Numbered from the stretch's first letter, positions 52,854 through 62,124 are shown. The stretch: DNA of 64,000 nt from Aphanothece sacrum FPU1 (GCF_003864295.1 NZ_BDQK01000016.1:282996-346995); one strand, 5' to 3'. The notes: generated by a model not told the origin, from the letters alone. Translations and numbers: made by a program.

Positions 52854-53208
52854 AGATAATCTCGGCTTTGATGAACAACTCCTCTAATTCTCGCAAAAAA
52901 TGTTCATAATTGCACTCAACTGCGTTACGCTTTACGGCTACCACTACCTTACATCCGGTAGAAATAGCCGGGATTAAAGGGCGAATAACCGCTCTAATTT
53001 GTCGTTTGAGACGATTACGAACAACGGCTTTTTTACTAACCTTTTGACTCACAGAAATGCCAAATTGAGGAGGTTCTGTTTCTCCAAGCGGATCAGTCTT
53101 TGATAGCACCCGTAACACAAGATGAGGGCTTTGATAACGACGACCCTGTTGATAGACGGATTGAAACTCTTTGGGGTGCTTCAGTCGGTTAGCTTTGGGT
53201 AATCCCAC
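52825..53208 (-). CDS. rnpA: Ribonuclease P protein component
   Basis: 127 residues with the RNase P signature NRLKRQIRAVIRPLIP preceded by ISVSQKVSKKAVVR. RnpA helps the RNA subunit bind pre-tRNA 5' leaders. The N-terminus reads GLPKANRLKHPKEFQSVYQQG. It starts 45 bases after rpmH and overlaps the PH-domain gene by 29 bases. Confidence 0.95.
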   Translation of the reverse strand: MGLPKANRLKHPKEFQSVYQQGRRYQSPHLVLRVLSKTDPLGETEPPQFGISVSQKVSKKAVVRNRLKRQIRAVIRPLIPAISTGCKVVVAVKRNAVECNYEHFLRELEELFIKAEIIYGHTRKHLL

Positions 53209-53253
53209 TGTTTTGACAGTTTAGCCTCAATGGTTAAGAGAATTTGTCCTATT

Positions 53254-53391
53254 TTAGACGCTTAACCGATGCCGTCCTTTTTTCCGTCTGGCTTGGATCA
53301 CTCTACGACCGTTTGCTGTCTCCATTCTAGCCCGAAAACCGGACGTTCTCTTGCGTTTACGATTAGTTCCCCCAAGGGTACGCTGAGTCAC
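53254..53391 (-). CDS. rpmH: 50S ribosomal protein L34
   Basis: 45 codons: [20 protein letters not shown], then [20 protein letters not shown] and RLSV. This is the conserved L34 sequence. It begins with GTG at 53391 (reverse strand TTTGTGACTCAG), so it is missed by ATG-only ORF calls. It is the first gene of the rpmH-rnpA-PH-yidC-khpB operon. Confidence 0.95.
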   Translation of the reverse strand: MTQRTLGGTNRKRKRTSGFRARMETANGRRVIQARRKKGRHRLSV

Positions 53392-53564
53392 AAATTTATT
53401 CCTCCAAAAAGCTACTGTTGTCTTAAGTTCTTAAAAGACACAGCTTTTCATTATATCCTGAAACCTTACACAGGTAAAGGGGTCATCTTATGAGTACGAT
53501 TGAAATTTGACACACCTCAATTTGTTGCTATAGTAATAAAATAGTAATAAATAAAAAGGTTGCT

Positions 53565-53783
53565 ATGACTCAATTACTGAAGAAAGCATTTTCTGAAGCC
53601 TCAAAATTGCCAGAAAATGCTCAAGATGCGATCGCTGAAATTATCTTAGCTGAGATTGCCTCACAAGAGCGTTGGAATGATTTATTTGCTAAGTCTCAAA
53701 ATGTGCTGGCTGACCTTGCTCAAGAAGCACTGGCTGAGTATCAAGCGGGTAAAACTCAACCGCTTGAATGTGAGGATCAATGA
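53565..53783 (+). CDS. Probable antitoxin of a RelE-type module
   Basis: 72 residues: KAFSEASKLPENAQDAIAEIILAEI, then SQERWNDLFAKSQNVLADLA. The sequence is helical and acidic, of the type that accompanies cyanobacterial RelE/ParE-like toxins. Its last four bases overlap the toxin ATG. Confidence 0.75.
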   Translation: MTQLLKKAFSEASKLPENAQDAIAEIILAEIASQERWNDLFAKSQNVLADLAQEALAEYQAGKTQPLECEDQ

Positions 53784-54049
53784 TTTCCAGAACAACGAAA
53801 AAGTTTTGGAAAGCTTATGCCAAACTTGATGAAACCATCCAGCAACAAGCTCACAATTCCTATCGTCTTTTCCGTCAAGATCAATACCATCCTAGCCTAC
53901 ACTTCAAGAAAGTGCATGACACTTTACCCATCTATTCTGCTAGAGTAAACCTTGATTATCGTGCAGTTGGTATTCTTGATAATAACGAAATTATCTGGTT
54001 TTGGATTGGTACTCATGATGCCTATGAAAAGCTTCTTTCTCGACTTTGA
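53780..54049 (+). CDS. RelE/ParE-like toxin
   Basis: 89 residues. SRTTKKFWKAYAKLDETIQQQAHNSYRLF forms the two-helix start. HPSLHFKKVHDTLPIYSARVNLDYRAVGIL and FWIGTHDAYEKLLSRL are the usual strand core and C-terminal tail of the RelE superfamily. The overlap with the antitoxin gene supports the pair. Confidence 0.8.
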   Translation: MISRTTKKFWKAYAKLDETIQQQAHNSYRLFRQDQYHPSLHFKKVHDTLPIYSARVNLDYRAVGILDNNEIIWFWIGTHDAYEKLLSRL

Positions 54050-54091
54050 TGGGTTATAGTCTAATAGGCTTACCAAATAAGAATAAAATAA

Positions 54092-54775
54092 TCATTCACT
54101 CTTTCTATTTAAAATTTGTTGAGAAAACCAATTTGCCACACTAACATTTGTTTCTTGGTCTAAGCGTTCTAAACTTTCCACTAATAACTTAATTGGTAAT
54201 CCTCTTAATACTAAGGATACATCCCCTTGTTGATATTGTCCATTATCTTGTAATTGAAAAGCAAAAACTCGTTTTGCTTGTACATCAATTACCCAATATT
54301 CAGGAATTCCTAAATCAGCATAGAGATGTTTTTTTTCATCTAAATCACTGGATAAAGTTGTATCTGAAATTTCTCCAACTAGGTTAGGAACTGGCCATTG
54401 ATCTAAATTAATATAACGACTTTCTCCCTGTTTCCATTTGGGGTAATCTTTTCCCAAATAAACTACTAAATCTGGTGCTGCTGAACGTTTTTCTCTCTTT
54501 TCTAATAATACACCTCCAAAACTATTCATGTTTATTTCTGGATGTTGGCTAAACCAAATAAACAAGATCATGGTAAATAAATCATTAATAGAAGTATGAT
54601 TAATCCCTTCTTTTCCCATTTGAATTAAGAGTTTATTTTGATAATAATATAATTTAATTCTTTGCTCTTCTAAAGTATCACGATAGTTAAGATAATCATC
54701 CCAATTTGCTGTTTTCCATTGGGGTAAAGAGAAGAAAAAAGAGTATGATATTTCTGGAGAAATTATTGAAGTCAT
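54092..54775 (-). CDS. Uma2 family restriction-endonuclease-like protein
   Basis: The longest of the four members (227 residues), with LIQMGKEGINHTSINDLFTM, then SAAPDLVVYLGKDYPKWKQG, VPNLVGEISDTTLSSDLDEK and LGIPEYWVIDVQAKRVFAFQ. The PDLVVY and E-I-S positions are the usual nuclease-fold acidic sites. It differs from the other three in sequence, so it belongs to a separate lineage. A MITE copy 4 lies just upstream at 54801. Confidence 0.85.
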   Translation of the reverse strand: MTSIISPEISYSFFFSLPQWKTANWDDYLNYRDTLEEQRIKLYYYQNKLLIQMGKEGINHTSINDLFTMILFIWFSQHPEINMNSFGGVLLEKREKRSAAPDLVVYLGKDYPKWKQGESRYINLDQWPVPNLVGEISDTTLSSDLDEKKHLYADLGIPEYWVIDVQAKRVFAFQLQDNGQYQQGDVSLVLRGLPIKLLVESLERLDQETNVSVANWFSQQILNRKSE

Positions 54776-54800
54776 GATGTTGGTTATAGATTGATTTATG

Positions 54801-54882
54801 GGTTCTACCAGACAAGTTATGCTAAATTATTACAAATAATAAACGTTAATTATTAGTTTAACATAGTAAGTCCGACAGAACC
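54801..54882. repeat. MITE copy 4, internally deleted
   Basis: GGTTCTACCAGACAAGTTATGCTAAATTATTACAAATAA joins directly to TTAATTATTAGTTTAACATAGTAAGTCCGACAGAACC, described here by its ends only: both termini of the family are kept, but the four internal hairpins are missing. It is 82 bases long. Confidence 0.75.
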
Positions 54883-55002
54883 TAATTCTGTATCATGACT
54901 TACGCATCAGCAATAAATTTAGGGTCAATTCATGAATTGACCCTACCAAAACACTCCATATATAGAGCAGTTGTTTAAATCCAGGGAATTTTGCCTTCTT
55001 AG

Positions 55003-55566
55003 TTAACCTTTTTCAATGGATAAAATCCAAGTTCCTACATAAAGTCGAACGGGAATATTGCCAGAACTCAGCACATCACAAATAAAATAATAAGTTCCAG
55101 AACTGGGATTTTTCACATTAGAAAAGACAATATCAACTTTTTGACTAGCTTCAATATTTTCAGCTAAATCAATTTCAATCACTCGACTTTCTTTATCCCA
55201 ATATACTTCTCGTATAGGAACAGTCTTTCCTTTAATACGAATTTGTACAGAGTCTAGGTCAAATTTTCCATTAAATTCGGGTTTCTCTAAGTAGGAGATA
55301 TAAAACTTACTGACTCCTTGAGTGAGTTTCTTCCCAGGTACATAGAGTTTATAACGTTCCCCAACATTCTCTGGCCGGCCACCAAAGTCTAAATGATAAT
55401 CAAGGATATTATTACGGTTATCAACCCCACTAAAAATGGTTAAACCAGGGTTACTTCCGGCCCAAGTCAAAGCTTGTAGACCGGTCAATAAGCAACCTGA
55501 TACAGCTAGGGCCGCTAGTAATCGTTTAGAGACAAAGCTTAAGGAGAATTTAGGGTGCTTATTCAT
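55003..55566 (-). CDS. DUF2808 family secreted protein
   Basis: 187 residues with a signal peptide (KRLLAALAVSGCLLTGLQALTWA). The mature part is beta-rich: PGLTIFSGVDNRNNILDYHL, KFYISYLEKPEFNGKF, VREVYWDKESRVIEIDLAE, and SSGTYYFICDVLSSGNIPVRLYVGTW at the end. This is the DUF2808 pattern, conserved in cyanobacteria and of unknown role in the periplasm or envelope. Confidence 0.85.
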   Translation of the reverse strand: MNKHPKFSLSFVSKRLLAALAVSGCLLTGLQALTWAGSNPGLTIFSGVDNRNNILDYHLDFGGRPENVGERYKLYVPGKKLTQGVSKFYISYLEKPEFNGKFDLDSVQIRIKGKTVPIREVYWDKESRVIEIDLAENIEASQKVDIVFSNVKNPSSGTYYFICDVLSSGNIPVRLYVGTWILSIEKG

Positions 55567-55691
55567 AAAAGGTTTTATTAGAAGAAAATGGGTTTTTGGA
55601 CAGAGTAAGCTAGACTTACCCTAAATTTAAGGATAGCAAACTAGAATCTATATCGGTGGCAGTTCAGCTTAAGACATTGAAATTTATGGTT

Positions 55692-55883
55692 TTAATCCAA
55701 AAATGCGATCGCCTTACCAATAATAATTAATTTAATTTTTTCTTGAGAAATTGGATAAGATTCATAAGGATTGTCTTTTAAGAGATATAACAACTTAGTT
55801 ACTTGTTTTGCTAATCCAGCACTCACAAGCTTTCTCGTGTCTTTTTCAGCTTGTTTAGTAAAAAATAATTGCCAATTATCCAT
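55692..55883 (-). pseudogene. Truncated YoeB/RelE-type toxin
   Basis: 63 residues begin as a normal toxin (WQLFFTKQAEKDTRKLVSAGL, then AKQVTKLLYLLKDNPYESYP) but then turn into ISQEKIKLIIIGKAIAFLD. The family normally continues YEKL and has catalytic RRINxxHRLVY, which are absent. The junction lies near 55750. The remaining tail contains a HIP1 site. A YefM-like antitoxin overlaps its start by 8 bases. Confidence 0.7.
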
Positions 55884-56136
55884 TTAAAATGTCTCTAATT
55901 GCCGCTTCATTTATACAATCTTCAATCGGTGTATTTCCCCCTTCAATGATGGACTTAACCATACCAGGAATAGAATGTAAATAAAGTGTTTCTTGAATCG
56001 AATTCCAATCTTCTTCTGCAATTAAAACAGCATTTCCTTGTGTACCCGATAAAAGAATCGCTTGATGATTATCATTGGTTTGATTGACCAACTGCTCGAT
56101 TTCATCCTTAGCTTGATTAATATTAATAATTTTCAC
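55876..56136 (-). CDS. YefM/Phd-type antitoxin
   Basis: 86 residues: KIININQAKDEIEQLVNQTNDNHQAILLSG, then NAVLIAEEDWNSIQETLYLHSIPGMVKSI. This is the usual Phd/YefM fold that also binds the operon promoter. Its partner toxin is truncated, so it may be an orphan. Confidence 0.88.
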   Translation of the reverse strand: MKIININQAKDEIEQLVNQTNDNHQAILLSGTQGNAVLIAEEDWNSIQETLYLHSIPGMVKSIIEGGNTPIEDCINEAAIRDILNG

Positions 56137-56191
56137 AAAATACTTCTTGGATATGCTTAACTATAATTATTATAGCAACTGATAAAACAGC

Positions 56192-56223
56192 AAAAAGCAC
56201 CCCCTTTATAGAGAGTGCTTTTT
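56192..56223 (-). terminator. Rho-independent terminator of psbA
   Basis: AAAAAGCAC/GTGCTTTTT form a 9-bp stem with a 14-nt loop, 31 bases after the psbA stop. Confidence 0.8.
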
Positions 56224-56254
56224 GTTAATTATTCAGTTTTATTTAATCAAGGAA

Positions 56255-57325
56255 TTAACCATTGATAGCGGGAGCAGAAATAGGTTCAGCAGAAGCTAAA
56301 TCTAAGGGGAAGTTGTGAGCGTTGCGCTCGTGCATTACTTCCATCCCGATACCAGCACGGTTTAATACATCAGCCCAGGTTCCGATTACACGACCTTGTG
56401 AGTCTAGAATGGATTGGTTGAAGTTAAATCCGTTTAAGTTGAAAGCCATGGTGGACACACCCATTGCGGTGAACCAAATACCGATGACAGGCCATGCTCC
56501 TAAAAAGAAGTGTAAAGCGCGGCTGTTGTTAAAAGAAGCGTATTGGAAAATTAAACGGCCAAAGTAACCATGAGCAGCTACAATGTTATAGGTTTCTTCT
56601 TCTTGTCCAAACTTGTAACCGTAGTTTAAAGACTCGATTTCAGTGGTTTCACGAACTAAAGAAGAGGTTACTAAAGAACCGTGCATCGCGGAGAACAAAG
56701 AACCACCAAAGACACCAGCAACTCCCAACATATGGAAGGGGTGCATCAAAATGTTGTGTTCAGCTTGGAACACGAACATGAAGTTGAAGGTTCCAGAGAT
56801 TCCTAAAGGCATACCATCAGAGAAAGAACCTTGTCCGATGGGATAGATTAAGAATACTGCAGTTGCCGCAGATACGGGTGCGCTGTAAGCGACACAAATC
56901 CAAGGACGCATTCCTAAACGGTAGGAGAGTTCCCACTGACGACCCATGTAGCAGAAAATACCAATTAAGAAGTGGAAAACCACTAATTGGTAAGGGCCGC
57001 CGTTGTAGAGCCATTCATCAAGAGAAGCTGCTTCCCAAATAGGATAGAAGTGTAATCCGATAGCGTTAGAAGAAGGAACAACTGCACCAGAGATGATGTT
57101 GTTTCCATAAAGCAAAGAACCAGCAACTGGTTCACGGATACCATCGATGTCTACGGGAGGAGCAGCGATGAAAGCGATGATGAAGCAGGTGGCAGCAGTT
57201 AAGAGGGTGGGGATCATTAAAGTACCGAACCAACCTACATAAATGCGGTTGTTGGTGCTTGTTACCCACTGACAGAACTGTTCCCATACGGAGACGCTCT
57301 CGCGTTGTTGTAAGGTAGTGGTCAT
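56255..57325 (-). CDS. psbA: Photosystem II D1 protein (Gln130 form)
   Basis: 356 residues. All key positions match D1: Y161, D170, E189, H190, H198, H215, F255, S264, H332, E333, H337, D342 and A344. Residue 130 is Gln (GRQWELS), the feature of low-light type D1. Residues G80, F158 and T286 are the standard ones, so this is not the D1' micro-oxic form. After A344 the cleaved tail is only 12 residues ([12 protein letters not shown]), shorter than the common 16. A near-ideal promoter lies upstream and a terminator downstream. Confidence 0.97.
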   Translation of the reverse strand: MTTTLQQRESVSVWEQFCQWVTSTNNRIYVGWFGTLMIPTLLTAATCFIIAFIAAPPVDIDGIREPVAGSLLYGNNIISGAVVPSSNAIGLHFYPIWEAASLDEWLYNGGPYQLVVFHFLIGIFCYMGRQWELSYRLGMRPWICVAYSAPVSAATAVFLIYPIGQGSFSDGMPLGISGTFNFMFVFQAEHNILMHPFHMLGVAGVFGGSLFSAMHGSLVTSSLVRETTEIESLNYGYKFGQEEETYNIVAAHGYFGRLIFQYASFNNSRALHFFLGAWPVIGIWFTAMGVSTMAFNLNGFNFNQSILDSQGRVIGTWADVLNRAGIGMEVMHERNAHNFPLDLASAEPISAPAING

Positions 57326-57377
57326 GTGCTTATAATTCCTGTATTAATTTGTCAAGGTACGATGTTTTGACTTCTCT

Positions 57378-57406
57378 ATATTAAACAATATTTCAAGTTT
57401 TGTAAA
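57378..57406 (-). promoter_or_regulatory. Sigma70-type promoter of psbA
   Basis: On the reverse strand TTTACA (57401-57406) and TAATAT (57378-57383) are separated by exactly 17 bases. The -10 lies 52 bases before the psbA ATG (57325). It matches the consensus at most positions. Confidence 0.75.
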
Positions 57407-57551
57407 GTTTTTTCAGAAAAATTATTTTTATCTTAATCATAAGTTTAGCTTATGTAATTTTCTTTATGTACAGTATAGGATCATATTTGAATTTAATTTC
57501 AACCTGAACGATATATGATGAATTAGGGGTGATTCTGGCTTTTATGTATTA

Positions 57552-57761
57552 ATGGGTAAAAAACGTGATATTAAACAGGTCGATGCGATCGCCGGAGAGT
57601 TTCATATGTCAGCCGAATTAAGAGATGCTTTTGGCATATTTCTTGAAAAAGAAAAAAACAATGGTTATGGCGGTACTTTAAATGATAGAGGCGATTTTAC
57701 CTATGGAGAACTCCGCCAAAAAGCTAAAGAATTTTTAGAGGATTTTAATTATGGCAACTAA
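57552..57761 (+). CDS. Small hypothetical, 69 residues, first of a pair
   Basis: GKKRDIKQVDAIAGEFHMSAELRDAF, then GGTLNDRGDFTYGELRQKAKEFLEDF. The frame is basic at the start and acidic later, fully soluble. It overlaps the next gene by 11 bases. Similar short proteins with the YGELRQKAKEFLE ending occur near DUF-type genes in cyanobacteria. Function unknown. Confidence 0.65.
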   Translation: MGKKRDIKQVDAIAGEFHMSAELRDAFGIFLEKEKNNGYGGTLNDRGDFTYGELRQKAKEFLEDFNYGN

Positions 57762-58272
57762 AACTTCTATTACTAATTCTCAGAGTGATTTAAAACAAAT
57801 TATTAGATTAATTACTAAAAGAATTGTCGGTGAAACTTGTCATAAAGTTTTATTTAGATATGGAGATGAATTACTGTTAGCTTTTGGTGAAATGACACCT
57901 TATTCTCATCCTAAGTTAGCACATTTATACAAAGGAAGTTGGCGATTAGGAACAAGGGCAACACCTTGGATTTGTAAACACAATAATCATATTTTAGTAT
58001 CTTCCACTGAACTGGATTCAGAGGAAAAAATACAAACGGGAAAAAATTTATTAAAACAGTTAGAGAATAAAAAGCTGCATGAACTTATTATTGATGTTCA
58101 CAATATTGGCTTAAATTTATGTTTTGAGAATAATTATCAACTGATTTTAGAGCCAGATTTACAAGATGATTCTGGGCTTACTTATTGGGAGTTGTTTATG
58201 CCAACTGAGCAAATTTTAACGGTTGGACCTGGTTTTTTTTGGGAATGTAAATCCATTCATGAACGGTGTTAA
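57751..58272 (+). CDS. Hypothetical protein, 173 residues
   Basis: A soluble alpha/beta protein (LIIDVHNIGLNLCFENNYQLIL; LTYWELFMPTEQILTVGPG). The N-terminal part is basic (IIRLITKRIVGETCHKVLFRYG). No catalytic motif stands out. It overlaps the 69-residue gene by 11 bases and shares its transcript. The pairing of a small and a larger soluble protein suggests a two-component unit such as an immunity or regulation pair, but the sequence does not prove it. Confidence 0.65.
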   Translation: MATKTSITNSQSDLKQIIRLITKRIVGETCHKVLFRYGDELLLAFGEMTPYSHPKLAHLYKGSWRLGTRATPWICKHNNHILVSSTELDSEEKIQTGKNLLKQLENKKLHELIIDVHNIGLNLCFENNYQLILEPDLQDDSGLTYWELFMPTEQILTVGPGFFWECKSIHERC

Positions 58273-58369
58273 TATAGGGTTGTTTTGATTCCTTGGTTCA
58301 ATAATTAGAAGTATTGCTCGCCAATTTGCTTGAACAGTGATATAACTTTAATGTGTAATATTTAGCGTC

Positions 58370-58720
58370 ATGGGAATGTCACTTAAAATCCTATTAACCC
58401 TCGGTAGCATTGCTTTAACCAATGTTCCTTTAGTCTCCTTAGCACAATTTGATAGTCGTTCTCCCTCCTTTTGTGAAAGTTACGCTAGGGATTTTGCTGA
58501 TCGTCATGCTCAAGGCGGATTTTTCAGAGGTGGGGCCAGGGGGGCAGCCACAGGGGCAGCTATTGGGGCGATCGCCGACGGTGGACGGGGGGCCGGAACC
58601 GGGGCCGCCATTGGGTCAGTCGTGGGAATTATTGGGGGTAGTGCGCGTCGTGCCTCCGATTATGATAGTCTATATCGTCAAGCCTTTGATGATTGTATGC
58701 GCGGTGAGCGGTTACGATAA
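58370..58720 (+). CDS. Secreted glycine-zipper protein, 116 residues
   Basis: A signal peptide (LKILLTLGSIALTNVPLVSLAQ) is followed by two glycine-zipper stretches (GGFFRGGARGAATGAAIGAIA and GAGTGAAIGSVVGIIGGSAR). Such repeats form membrane-associated helices. The mature part also has two cysteines (SPSFCESYARDFADRH, DDCMRGERL). Probably envelope-located. Confidence 0.75.
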   Translation: MGMSLKILLTLGSIALTNVPLVSLAQFDSRSPSFCESYARDFADRHAQGGFFRGGARGAATGAAIGAIADGGRGAGTGAAIGSVVGIIGGSARRASDYDSLYRQAFDDCMRGERLR

Positions 58721-58754
58721 ATTAGAAAAATAGACATAAAATTAAGGAGATAAA

Positions 58755-59075
58755 ATGAAATTAATCAACAAATTTTTCTGGGTTGTTGCTCTTAGTATTT
58801 TAGTTACAGAACTTTCAGTTAAGCCTACTTATGCTCAAGAAGATACTCAAAATACTAATGTTGATTTAAGTAAAATTAGCTGTCGAGAAGTTTTAAAAAT
58901 GCCAGGAGAAGATAAACAATTTACTTTTGTTTTTTTTCACGGATTAATAACTGGTAAAAACAAACAAATGACCATAGATAGAATTGCTTTAAGAGAAGCC
59001 AGTGATAAAATTACTGATTATTGTATTGAGAATCCCAAGGCATCCTTAATGAGTGGCTTTGAAAAATATCGTTAA
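58755..59075 (+). CDS. HdeA-like periplasmic protein, 106 residues
   Basis: A signal peptide (INKFFWVVALSILVTELSVKPTYA) is followed by ISCREVLKMPGEDKQFTFVFFHGLI, then RIALREASDKITDYCIENPKASL. The two cysteines and the helix between them match the HdeA acid-chaperone family fold. Whether it acts as an acid chaperone here is not known. AAATTAAGGAGATAAA stands ahead of the ATG. Confidence 0.75.
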   Translation: MKLINKFFWVVALSILVTELSVKPTYAQEDTQNTNVDLSKISCREVLKMPGEDKQFTFVFFHGLITGKNKQMTIDRIALREASDKITDYCIENPKASLMSGFEKYR

Positions 59076-59150
59076 ACAAAATTTAACGATGGAGGAGACG
59101 ACTATTCTCGATAAAATAGAAAGAGGATAGTCGTTATCTAAGAAATTATT

Positions 59151-59891
59151 ATGACAGTTACAACAATTGAAACCCAATGGGTTCAAGTCAAAAACGGGAA
59201 TTTAGACATTGATGCTTATGTGGCTAAACCCTCACAAGAAGGCGAATTTCCCGGAATTATCGTTATTCAAGAAATTTTTGGAGTTAATGAACATATCCGA
59301 GATGTAACCGAACGAATAGCTAAAGAGGGATATGTAGCGATCGCGCCGGCCATTTATCAAAGGTTAGCCCCTGGGTTTGAAGCGGGTTACACTCCTGAAG
59401 ATATTAAGATCGGTAAACAGTACAAAAATCAAACCAAAGCATCAGAACTTCTCAGTGATATTCAAACCACCATTAACTATCTTTATACCTTGCCAAATGT
59501 CAAAAAAGGGGGTGTAGGTTCTATTGGCTTTTGTTTTGGGGGTCATGTTACCTATTTAGCCGCCACCCTCGATGATATAGCAATAACCGCCTCATTTTAT
59601 GGGGCAGGGATTACTAATTCTACACCTGGAGACGGAGAACCAACAATTAATTGCACTGCCAATATTAAAGGAAGCATTTACACTTTTTTTGGCGATAAAG
59701 ATACCAGTATTCCCCCACAACAAGTCGATCAAATAGAAACTGCTTTACAAAAGTACAACATTTCTCATCAGGTTTTTCGGTATCAAGAGGCAGATCACGG
59801 CTTTTTCTGTGATCAACGAGGAAGTTATCATGCACCCTCAGCGCAAGATGCTTGGAACCGTGTGTTAGAGTTATTTATCAGTCTAAGATAG
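59151..59891 (+). CDS. Dienelactone hydrolase family protein
   Basis: 246 residues of an alpha/beta hydrolase. The nucleophile is Cys in VGSIGFCFGGHVTYLA, the Asp lies in FFGDKDTSIPPQQVDQ and the His in QEADHGFFCDQRGSYHAP. This is the Cys-Asp-His triad of dienelactone hydrolases. The native substrate is unlikely to be a chlorinated lactone; cyanobacterial homologues are general esterases or carboxymethylenebutenolidases. Confidence 0.9.
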   Translation: MTVTTIETQWVQVKNGNLDIDAYVAKPSQEGEFPGIIVIQEIFGVNEHIRDVTERIAKEGYVAIAPAIYQRLAPGFEAGYTPEDIKIGKQYKNQTKASELLSDIQTTINYLYTLPNVKKGGVGSIGFCFGGHVTYLAATLDDIAITASFYGAGITNSTPGDGEPTINCTANIKGSIYTFFGDKDTSIPPQQVDQIETALQKYNISHQVFRYQEADHGFFCDQRGSYHAPSAQDAWNRVLELFISLR

Positions 59892-59955
59892 TTAACCAGT
59901 GACCTTAAGGATAACTGGGAACAATAATTTGCTCTTTTTTGTTCATTCAACAACC

Positions 59956-60867
59956 ATGAAATCAGACTCTAGTAACCCCAAAGCATCCAAAATTTCCTTC
60001 TCAATGGATGACTTTGCTCAAGCCCTCAACAAACACGATTATAACTTTGAAAAAGGACAAGTTATTCGTGGCAAAATTGTTCAGCACACATCTGACGGTG
60101 CTTATGTAGACATTGGAGGTAAGTCCACAGGATTTGTTCCCGTCACAGAGGCAACTCTCAAATCCGTCACTAATTTAGCTGATGTTCTCCCTGTCAATGA
60201 AGAATTTGATTTTTTAATTACCAGTGACCAAAATGCTGAGGGTCAGGTTAACTTATCCCGTCGTCAACTGCAACTGCAAAAAGCTTGGGAAAATATCGCT
60301 GAAATGTCAGAAAGTGGCCAATCTGTCCAAATGCGGGTAACGGCTATTAATAAAGGGGGTGTCATTGGGGAAGTGGAAGGGTTACGGGGTTTCATTCCGC
60401 GATCGCATCTAGTCGAAAGAGATGATGTAGATTCATTAGTAGGTCAATTATTAACCGCTACTTTCTTAGAAGTTAATCAAGAAAATAAAAAGTTGGTTCT
60501 CTCGCAAAAACGGGCGAGAATGGCTTCGGAAATGGGTAAATTAACCCCCGGAACCTTGATTGCGGGTAAAGTAGCTAAAATCCAACCTTACGGGGTATTT
60601 ATTGATTTAAACGGGGTTACGGGTTTACTGCATATTACTCAAGTCAGTGGGGTAAGAATTGATGCTTTAACGACGGTATTTAAGATAGGGCAAGAAATTC
60701 AAGTAATGATTCTCACCCTAGATGAATTTAAAGGTCGTATTTCTTTGTCTACTAAAATTCTGGAAAGTTACCCAGGTGAAATTCTGGAAAAATTTGATGA
60801 AATGATGGCCACTGCTTCGGCTAGAGTGGAACAGGCTAGGGAGAAAATGGAAAAAGAAGTTGAATAA
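59956..60867 (+). CDS. Three-S1-domain protein, Rps1b-like
   Basis: 303 residues from ATG 59956 (MKSDSSNPKASKIS); a longer frame from 59899 has an unlikely N-terminus. Three S1 domains follow: GKIVQHTSDGAYVDIGGKST, then MRVTAINKGGVIGEVEGLRG, and AGKVAKIQPYGVFIDLNGVTG. The size and the three repeats fit the second S1-like protein of cyanobacteria (Rps1b/Nbp1), which binds RNA and the 30S subunit. The C-terminus is charged (RVEQAREKMEKEVE). Confidence 0.85.
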   Translation: MKSDSSNPKASKISFSMDDFAQALNKHDYNFEKGQVIRGKIVQHTSDGAYVDIGGKSTGFVPVTEATLKSVTNLADVLPVNEEFDFLITSDQNAEGQVNLSRRQLQLQKAWENIAEMSESGQSVQMRVTAINKGGVIGEVEGLRGFIPRSHLVERDDVDSLVGQLLTATFLEVNQENKKLVLSQKRARMASEMGKLTPGTLIAGKVAKIQPYGVFIDLNGVTGLLHITQVSGVRIDALTTVFKIGQEIQVMILTLDEFKGRISLSTKILESYPGEILEKFDEMMATASARVEQAREKMEKEVE

Positions 60868-61284
60868 AGTGAGCAGAATTGCTTACTCGTCTAAGCTGTT
60901 GTGCATTTAAACCGCTTATTTTAAACTTTGGTACAGACGTTAAAACCCCCTCTCCCTGCTCCGAAGCTCCCTGCTCCCATGCAGTCACAACAGGTCAATT
61001 AAATGCGTGACAGCTTATTTTAGCTCACGGGGTGACAACAAGGTTAAAATGGAGGCAGGGGTTGGGGGATAGAGGTTAGGGGTTAGGGAAAATTTCTTTC
61101 ATCGTAATTTAAGTTGATGACCATCTCTATTACAAAAAGAGTCAATTTTACCGTTATCAAACCTCAACATCATCTTCAATTTATCCCCAACCCCTAACCC
61201 CTAAAAACTAACCCCCCTAAAATTATGACTTTTGTGAGAGCTAATTTATTGAAAATATTGGAATATTTCTGTTTTAAATTAAGC
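60868..61284. repeat. Spacer with a CCCCTAACCCCT long-hairpin element
   Basis: GGGGGATAGAGGTTAGGGGT near 61062-61085 and CCCCAACCCCTAACCCCT at 61184-61201 are inverted arms of a repeat about 150 bases long. A short stretch CTCCCTGCTCCGAAGCTCCC at 60952-60975 is another low-complexity repeat. No gene. Confidence 0.55.
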
Positions 61285-62052
61285 TTAACTTTGAGCATAT
61301 CCACCATCTACTACAATCGTTTGACGAGTAATTGCGCGAGAACTTTCTGAGGCTAAAAATAGATAAGTTCCCATCAATTCATCAGGGGTAAGTTCAAGAG
61401 GAATTGATTGTAATTCATTGATAGTTTTCTGCTTAGCTTCTGGTGTCACCCATTGTTCTAATTGTCTTTCTGTCATAATCCAACCAGGAGCAACTGCATT
61501 AACACGAATATGATGTTTTCCTGCTGCTGTTGCTAAACTACGAACTAAACCAATGACTGCTGCTTTTGTAGTGTTATAGGCGATCATATCGGGTTTAGCA
61601 ATCCAAAAAACATGAGAACTTGTCATAATAATACTACCACCACCGGCTTTAATCATATCAGGTAAAAGTTCACGACAAGTAATAAAATAATGGACAACAT
61701 TTAATTGAAATAAATGATTCCATTCTTCTTCAGACATCTCTAATAAAGGATATCTTGGATCATACCCTGCATTATTAATTAAAACATCAACAATGGGAGT
61801 TTCTTGTTTGATTAAATTTAAGGTCTTTGTCAGTTCTGAAGTATTAGTTAAATCTACGGAATAGACATTAACTTTACAGTTCAAATTTTCACAATCTTTT
61901 GCTATTTTTAATCCCTTATCTTTATCTAAATCAAGGATAGTCACTTCTGATGCTTGTTGAGCAAAAGTACGGGTCAAAGCTTCTCCAATACCATTACTTC
62001 CTCCCGTGATTAACACATGCTTATTCTTTAAATCTGGATAGACAGGAAACAT
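61285..62052 (-). CDS. Short-chain dehydrogenase/reductase
   Basis: 255 residues from M5 of the longest frame (MFPVYPDLKNKHVLIT). The Rossmann motif TGGSNGIGEA, the NNAG strand (VDVLINNAGYDPRY) and the active site S...Y-N-T-T-K (TSSHVFWIAKPDMIAYNTTK) are all present. The C-terminal end is GGYAQS. Related enzymes oxidise sugars; context with a sugar-isomerase-like gene and an MFS transporter supports a sugar pathway. Confidence 0.88.
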   Translation of the reverse strand: MFPVYPDLKNKHVLITGGSNGIGEALTRTFAQQASEVTILDLDKDKGLKIAKDCENLNCKVNVYSVDLTNTSELTKTLNLIKQETPIVDVLINNAGYDPRYPLLEMSEEEWNHLFQLNVVHYFITCRELLPDMIKAGGGSIIMTSSHVFWIAKPDMIAYNTTKAAVIGLVRSLATAAGKHHIRVNAVAPGWIMTERQLEQWVTPEAKQKTINELQSIPLELTPDELMGTYLFLASESSRAITRQTIVVDGGYAQS

Positions 62053-62124
62053 GATTTTCTCCAAGTAATTGAGTAGATGTAATTGTTAGTGATGAGGAGT
62101 TTACAGAGCAAAAATTAATGCTTT

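Noticed and set aside
56255..57325. D1' (micro-oxic PsbA) assignment
   Set aside because: The diagnostic changes are absent: G80, F158 and T286 are the standard residues.
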